DNA from: Clitopilus passeckerianus
Taxonomy: Eukaryota; Basidiomycota; Agaricomycetes; Agaricales; Entolomataceae
DNA length: 64,000 nt
Direction: 5' to 3'
NCBI GenBank assembly: GCA_944990035.1
Contig: CALYLX010000138.1
Location: 1-64,000, forward strand
Under the pieces are notes generated by a model, which was not told the DNA's origin, did no database searches, and saw nothing but the letters and a program-made list of their open reading frames with translations. The position numbers and the translations under genes are program-made. Below are positions 57,976 to 64,000 of the stretch, piece after piece; position 1 is the first letter of the stretch; every line of letters begins with the position of its first letter.

Positions 57976-59597
57976 ATGTCTGATTCGACAGACGAATTGA
58001 CGGAGACGATCTATCCAGGCCATTTTAAAGTCGTTCACAATCGAATCGTTCGAAATGCATATGGACTCCCAGATCTGATCAGGCTGGGGCTCCAAAGACA
58101 CAACAACTATTTATTATCAAAGGAGTACGACGAAGACGTTTATGACGCTGATAAACTACGGGGAATGAGATGTCATGATGCGCTGTTTGCAATTGCCCTC
58201 ACTGCGATTGTTCCTTCTCAAAGTTGCGGATGGTATACAGTCAGTTGGCCCGCTGTTTCACTATTGCCTTCCGTTCGGCGATTATCATGATCTAATTTAC
58301 CGACAGGAGGCCGCGGAAGAGTGGACCTCTCCTGCAGCCCTTAGTCTTCTTCTGGACAGCAGTGATGTCGACAACGCTACGCCGAACGCTCTGCGCTGGG
58401 TATTCAAGGACACTACTTTCCCTTTCGAGGGTTCTGTTCACCTGCAAACGCTGAAGGCTTTATACTTACCCGTCTGGCCCTCGATTAAGCAAAGGAAACA
58501 GTGAGCATCCCTTATCCATCAGCTTATTCATACGCATTAATACCAGACTAGGATTCCATTATACCAGGATGTTTCTATACCCATAAAGCCACACGGATCG
58601 ACCACAGAGATAAAGGTGCCGAGCGTTGTGACGGCACTCTCGGAGACGCCAATCTCTATCCTCAACTTTTCCCCTGAAAGGCCAACAGACAACCTGAGGC
58701 GAGTTTGGGTTTTTCCGTTGCATGAAGGGGATACTCGTGAAATCCTCATGAAATCTAAGCCGGCGCCTCTTCATCCCAATCAGTTCAGCGGTACCTACTT
58801 ACCAGCCGGGACATTTCTAATGGGGTGTTTAACGCAATTAGTGCATTCCAACGCCTTTTTCTTCTGTCCTCCCAAACTGTGTAAGAATTGCACAGGGCCT
58901 CAACTGCTGATTGTAGGCTGCGTTCATATCAAAGCCGAGGCCTGGCGAGGTGACCGATTGTGGTACGCAATACTACATAATTTCATGCATGATCACTGCG
59001 GTGACTGGGACGAAGAAATATTTGATGTGAAGATTCCATCGTTACTCATGCGATACTCGAAGCTTACTTTTTTTTTCCCCCTCGCCAGGAAATTCATAAG
59101 TTGTTGACTAGAAATGACGGAATGACCGTTCTTACCAACGTCGCCCGGATGGTCCCTGTGATTTTTTACAGTAGCCAAGTGTATGGTATGCACACGCTTG
59201 GCACCTTCTTCGAAGGTTGGATCTCTATCGCCGAACGAACAAATCCTCGTGGCCTCCTCACATGGCTGGAGGACTCCATTCTTCCAATCCTATCCCATCT
59301 ACATGATTCATTCCTGCGCTACCGGTAAGTTATCTTGGCTTTTTGTTGGATCTGACTCTCGCCATGACGTTCTCCTCTCTGGCGGATTTTGTTCTTAGAA
59401 CTACATTGCCAACCTTTGCCAGCTCCGATTATGAGCAAGAAATAAAGGATCTCATCGCAGATCAAGCAGCAGCAAACAGTGGATCCTTCTACGAGTCAGA
59501 AACCGACTCAGATACTACATTCAAACCGTCTGAAACAAGCGAGGATGAGAGTTCAGAGGATGAGAGTGCTTGGTTAAGCGACTTCTCTAACTTGTAG
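57976..59597 (+). CDS. Uncharacterised protein with acidic C-terminal tail
   Basis: ATG 57976, TAG at 59595-59597; five exons (57976-58239, 58307-58500, 58552-59026, 59089-about 59325, about 59399-59597) that splice in frame when GTCAGT and GTGAAG donors are used. The N-terminus includes YGLPDLIRLGLQRHNNYLLS. The middle has LRWVFKDTTFPFEGSVHL and EIKVPSVVTALSETPISILN. A Cys-bearing region FFFCPPKLCKNCTGPQLLIV follows, then HNFMHDHCGDWDEEIFD. The tail is Ser/Asp/Glu-rich (SETDSDTTFKPSETSEDE). I recognise no family. It may be lineage-specific; nothing in the neighbourhood suggests its role. Confidence 0.65.
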
Positions 59598-59987
59598 TAC
59601 GGCATCATCCCTTTCTCATTCCTGGAAACCCGCTTTTACTTCGTGATACCCGCATACCGCCAGTTGTAGCGATACCAATTGTATTTTTCACCTCATATAT
59701 CCCTGTAGCTCTTGTTTCGTGCAAAATCCCATGTTCGTTTGCCCTCCTAACGTTCGTAAACGCTGGGTATCGAGACCTATCTGTAAGTCGTCCAGCTCCT
59801 ACCCCAGGGTCTCCTCTGTGCCAACCCGACGGTGAATGAACAATCAATGCCCGATAGGCTATCATAGAGCAGCCCAACCTTCCAGCCGTCCCGATGAAAG
59901 AATGTGGATGGCTCTGTTCTCGGAGTGTGTTCACGAACCTTTGATGACAAGAACCAACGAAGGTTCCCAAGTATCAAATTGAACCCG
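59598..59987. other. Convergent 3' intergenic region
   Basis: About 390 bp between the acidic-tail gene and the LENG1-like gene. An open frame on minus (59605-59970) is a shadow. No gene is seen. Confidence 0.4.
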
Positions 59988-61020
59988 TCACCTACGTCCA
60001 TATTCTCTACCGCTAGGTCTACGGGGAGAACTATCCCAGCTCCTACGCCGTGCGCGTGAAGGCTGATCCCAGTGCCTCTCCCGATGCCTGTGAGCCTCCT
60101 CTACTTCTCTTCTGTTAAAGACATCGCCATAACCGTCTTCCTCTAGTCCGCCATGTACGGTGCTTGGGGTTTCGCTTCCAGCCATCTCGCGTTTCTTTCG
60201 CCGAATGAGTGCCAATGCTCGCTCGCGTTCGGAAGATTCCCGTGATAGGCGCTCCTGGACTGGTGGAGGTCCCATAGACGACGAGGATGAGGCTACTCGT
60301 TGTCGACTGAAGCTCTGAGACGTAGAGGGAGATGTCCCTTTGGAAAGCTGCTTGTTGATGGAAGTCAAGGGGTCGTGGAGAGACTTGCGGAGCGTATCTC
60401 GCTTTCTGAAGTTCGGGTCAACAACGTGTGCACTCGAAAGCTGGAGGTTTTCATACCTCTTTTCGTCTACGGTATCTTCTTCTGGATCCTTGTGGCGGTC
60501 GGTATACCATGGCTTGAGATCCTTCTCTGAGGGTGCTAAGGGGACACCCTTCTCCGTTTCTGCAGGGGTCGTCTTCTTCGTTGCCTTGATAGCAGCAACA
60601 AGCGAGGTCTAGGGAAGGAGTCAACAATCTGACCTTTGAGCAGAGCAGAGCATGGGGAGGTACCTGCTCAAGGTCTTCGAAGAAATTTATATGCCCTCCA
60701 GTCGTAGGCAGCACAGCACCCTTGGTGAAGCTGCCTTCTGCAATGATCTTGTCGAGGTCTTCGTCTTTCCGCTTCTTCTTGGATGAGCCTCCTACCCCAG
60801 CCCGTGCTCGAAGCTGATCTATACGGGCTTCAGAATCCTTCAAAAAATTAGCCGTCATTCGTAGATACAAATAATCATTGGAACGTACAGCTAGTTGCAT
60901 TCTGCCCTCCTCTTTAGCCTCCTTTTCACGAGCTTCCTCCTCATCTCGGCGGACTTTTTCAATGTTGTCCCTTCGATAGGGATGATAAGATTTGTGGTGG
61001 GCAATATTGAGCTTCCCCAT
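59988..61020 (-). CDS. LENG1-like protein with CIR N-terminal domain (pre-mRNA-related)
   Basis: ATG 61020, TGA 59988; three exons in frame. The first exon, MGKLNIAHHKSYHPYRRDNI followed by an Arg/Glu-rich helix, is the CIR_N signature found in CBF1-interacting corepressor and LENG1 homologues. Exon 2 holds EARIDQLRARAG and GGHINFFEDLEQ. Exon 3 has KDLKPWYTDRHKDPEE, then a Ser/Arg-rich tail ending SGREYGRR. CIR-N/LENG1-type proteins associate with spliceosomal complexes. Function here is by family only. It is divergent from XPF (343 bp between start codons). Confidence 0.85.
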
Positions 61021-61363
61021 AGCTCCAAGATGGTGATCTAGGTGAAAGGCGGTTTGGGTATCCTATTCCTCGAGAAGCCAAAGGCGGCCCGTGGGTTGCC
61101 TGCAGCCAAGTTGTTTATCCTAAGCTCATATAGAAGCAGCAGAGATGGTCTAAGCCAGGCGAAGAGGCTCAAGAACGTTGCCTTCGCTTATGCTGATGGT
61201 CGTTGGTGCTCAAGTCACGAGCTGCAAGAAGCACCAGAGGCGGTGCCGACGCGCCCTTCTTTGTTTCCTCTTCTAATACCATACAGTCTGGGCATATTCT
61301 GCCAATAATTCTTCAAATAAGATTGGCCACTACTTCAGCAAGATACAAGAGCAATTCTAAACA
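61021..61363. other. Divergent promoter region, LENG1-like gene / XPF
   Basis: About 340 bp between two start codons. It is partly open in one frame on plus, but with no start or splice support. No motif assigned. Confidence 0.4.
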
Positions 61364-64000
61364 ATGTCGACGTTATTACCTTTTCACAAGTCGATTCTTG
61401 AGGAGATCCATGACCCAGCAACAAATGACCTCTTGGTTCTTGCTCGGGGTCTTGGGATGCGTAGAATCATCTGTACGCTCATGAAAATCTATGATTCACC
61501 TCAAAATTTGGTTCTATTGGTTAACGCGACGCCTGAAGAAGAGTCGGAGATGGGTGAAGAGCTGGGGATTATGGGATGCCGCAAGCCTGGTTTACGAGTC
61601 ATCGGCTACGAGACCAATAGCAAGGATAGGTGAAGAACCTTGCCATATTCCTTACAATATTCTGAGCTGCTGAAGACAGGAACTATACAAGAAGGGTGGC
61701 CTAATCTCTGTCACATCAAGGATTCTGGTCGTGGACATGCTGCAATCCGATATACCCGTTCACCTAATAACTGGATTAGTTGTTCTTCATGCCGAAAAGT
61801 GAGTTTGCTAATAGCACTACTTTGTTCAGTGCTCATCATAGCCCAGGGTGACCCCACTTGTCCTGGAGGCTTTCATTGTTCGCCTCTACAGGGAGAAGAA
61901 CAAGAAAGGTTTTCTTAAAGCCTTCACAGATCAGCCAGAACATATTACGAGCGGGCTTTCTCCTCTCAAGAATATCATGAAGGAATTGCAGCTTCGTAGT
62001 GTTCATCTGTTTCCCAGATTCCAGGATGATATCAAGAAGACTCTGGAAAGGCGAAGGGCTGATGTAATTGAACTTTCGCAGCCATTGACCGAACTCATGG
62101 CGGACATACACCATGCAATTTTACAATGCATGACTACCACATTATCGGAGCTAAAACGCTCCAACACAACGGTCCGTTATTTCGTACGGAATCCCTTTGC
62201 TCTTGCTCAAACCTCTCATCAGCTTGATTTGGATGACTTCAAAGTCGAGAATGCATACTTCCGTCAATTTGACATTGTTGTCCGACGCCAACTGGATTCT
62301 GTTTGGCACAAAGTCGGTCCGAAAACCAAGCAGCTCGTGAACGACCTCGGGACGCTTCGCCGGTTACTCTAGTAGGTTTCGTGATTTTCCTCCTAGACAG
62401 CTAAATCGAATAATCCTGCAGCTACCTCCTAACCTATGACCCTCTACAGTTTCATGCCTACCTAGAAACCCTCATTGCGGCGAACACCACAACTGCTGCT
62501 GGCACAGCGAAACAACACCAATCCCCATGGCTTCTCACTGACGCTGCACACATCATCTTTCAAGCCGCCAAAAGGAGATGCTATACAATGACTTCAGCTT
62601 CAACATCCAGTGCACCTGCAAAACGCCCACAAGTAATCACGATCGACGACGACGACGACGACGCTTGGGCTGCATTGGACGACATCGAAGGAACGTCTTC
62701 CTCGAAAGGCAAGGGCACGAGCAAAGACGAGAGGCCGTGGTGGTTGCCATCTGGTATGGACCCTGTTTTGGAAGAACTTCCGAAATGGAACCTTCTGTCG
62801 GAAATTATTCAAGAAACAGAGGAAGAGATGATCAGGCAGGACATGGCTCGTAAACCTATCAGCACGGGTAAAATGGCTCTGCTCACTTCCAAGCATGTAT
62901 GCTGATGTATTGCCTCGTCCTTGCAGTTAACCCTGGCTCAAATGTCGTTCTTGTCATGACATCCTCTACACGAACGTGTAACGTTCTCACAAAGTTCCTC
63001 TCGACCATGGATCACGACGCACCCAATGGCGCAAAAGGTCGAACTATGATGATGGACAAGCTATGGCTCTACCTATGGTGGAAATCCCATCTTGCAGAAC
63101 AAAAGCAAGATGGCAGTGCCAAACTTCTCCCAGATGGCCTCAGACGCAACGAGGCTTCGAGTAACAACGGGATAAGCGAGGCACTGAAAAAGAAGGACAG
63201 AGAAAAGGCCGAGCGAGCAGGGAGTCGACGACGGGTCAGAGGCGGTGCTCCTCCACCTGTTGCACCTGCAAGGCCTGCAGATGGTTCAGATAAGAGCTCA
63301 AGAAACGAAGTTGTAATGGGGGAGATACAACAGGAGGCTGCAAGTTTTGCAGAATTGTATGTTCGATTACTCCAAGTCCGTTCCCCTCAAGCTGACAATA
63401 TCTTATAGTTGGGACTCCCAAGCTGATGCACCCATCGAACTAGCAGAAGATATTCTCTTTCTTGACGTCAACTCGGGTGCTCTGTTGAATGAATTTGACA
63501 CCCATTTCGGCTTACTTCCTCCTGAACAAACGGTCCTCGTCCGGGCGTATTCAGATGACTCGGACGATAGGATGCTTGCAGAAATTCGTCCTAAGTTCAT
63601 TGTCATGTTCGAACCGAACATGGAGTTCATCCGACGGATTGAGGTGCGCTTGTTTCCTCTCAGATCCCGAACCAGTTGTTGACCTGAAACTAGGTGTATA
63701 AATCTGCAAACCCTGGGATGGCCGTCAGGGTATACCACATGGTCTACGGCAACTCTTGTGAGGAACACAAATACCTGGCAGGAATACGGAAAGAGAAGGA
63801 GTCATTCGAGCGGCTCATCAAAGAGCGAGCAGTATGTTCCAACTTTAAAAATTTGGCCTGATTAGGCCTAATACTTCACGCCTTCAGTCCATGCTCCTGC
63901 CCATCTTTGAAGATCGACAAGCGGGCAGCGATGATATCATTAAAACTATCAGCACACGAGTAGCAGGTGGACGACGAGAGATTAACACATTACCTTCACA
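61364..64000 (+). CDS. RAD1: XPF/Rad1 structure-specific endonuclease, N-terminal two thirds (3' end outside window)
   Basis: ATG 61364. At least seven exons splice in frame and the gene runs off the right edge. The helicase-like N-terminal domain reads LPFHKSILEEIHDPATNDLL, LVNATPEEESEMGEELG, KKGGLISVTSRILVVDML, DIPVHLITGLVVLHAEK and TPLVLEAFIVRLYREKNKKG. A middle block contains LTYDPLQFHAYLETLI, an Asp repeat (GAC codons, 62644-62660), NVVLVMTSSTRTCNVLTKFL and the second RecA-like part (KFIVMFEPNMEFIRRIEVYK, YGNSCEEHKYLAGIRKEKES, FERLIKERA). The ERKX3D nuclease and HhH2 domains would follow beyond 64000. With Rad10/ERCC1 it incises DNA 5' of lesions in nucleotide excision repair and recombination. 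Confidence 0.95.

Noticed and set aside
58175..59107. Apparent frameshifts in the acidic-tail gene
   Set aside because: Donors GTCAGT at 58240 and GTGAAG at 59027 give introns of 67 and 62 nt that put all exons in one frame.
62644..62663. GAC microsatellite
   Set aside because: It is only about five codons in the XPF linker and encodes an Asp run; not unusual.
62870..62930. Apparent frameshift in XPF before NVVLVMTSS
   Set aside because: A 59-nt intron from GTAAAA to TTGCAG is in phase; an alternative 30-nt intron was an artefact.
1..64000. Transposons, CRISPR arrays, rRNA, riboswitches
   Set aside because: No reverse transcriptase, transposase, terminal repeats or regularly spaced repeats were recognised by eye. 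A formal repeat search would be needed to exclude short fragments.

Overview
The window looks like nuclear DNA of an agaricomycete-type basidiomycete fungus. Genes are dense on both strands and are broken by many 45-75 nt introns with GT(or GC)...AG ends. Family content fits this: Zn2Cys6 regulator, GMC oxidoreductase, CBM1 protein, GH18 chitinase, KRE6/SKN1 glucan-synthesis protein, multi-copy secreted DUF1996 proteins and a basidiomycete F-box-like protein. I see no transposon open reading frame, CRISPR array or bacterial-type operon.

Layout. 0-0.5 kb: 3' end of the meiotic recombination gene MND1. 1.7-4.8 kb: Zn2Cys6 regulator with several frame breaks. 5.1-6.8 kb: eIF5-mimic protein (BZW1/5MP). 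7.0-9.4 kb: GMC oxidoreductase. 10.7-12.0 kb: PP2C phosphatase. 12.6-14.8 kb: PNS1/CTL choline-transporter-like protein. 14.9-15.4 kb: two identical intron-containing tRNA-His(GTG) genes in inverted orientation. 15.5-16.4 kb: small multi-pass membrane protein. 16.7-33.8 kb: four DUF1996 paralogues (A, B and C on minus, D on plus) interspersed with a CBM1 protein, an F-box-like protein and a membrane-anchored GH18 chitinase. 34.2-40.0 kb: inositol-3-phosphate synthase and KRE6/SKN1. 40.6-64 kb: mostly housekeeping genes: GTPBP1/2-type GTPase, a coiled-coil protein with a J-domain-like tail, a multi-pass RING-H2 ligase, syntaxin TLG2/STX16, a small Cys-rich protein, NAR1, a diverged non-coding duplication, an uncharacterised acidic-tailed protein, a LENG1/CIR-N protein, and the 5' part of XPF/RAD1.

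Biology. The middle third is rich in secreted or wall-facing products (DUF1996 x4, CBM1, GH18, KRE6). The outer parts are housekeeping. Three of the DUF1996 paralogues (A, B, D) share a distal promoter module about 310-340 bp upstream of the ATG, and all four have a TATA box about 45-55 bp upstream, which suggests shared control.

Caution. Conserved proteins between about 1.7 and 17.6 kb carry at least a dozen apparent frame slips, almost all net losses of 1-2 nt. Most genes from 20 kb onward read cleanly. This could be uncorrected deletion errors in the assembly or a locally decaying region. Exon models are hand-built from splice signals and family conservation; boundaries are approximate where noted.
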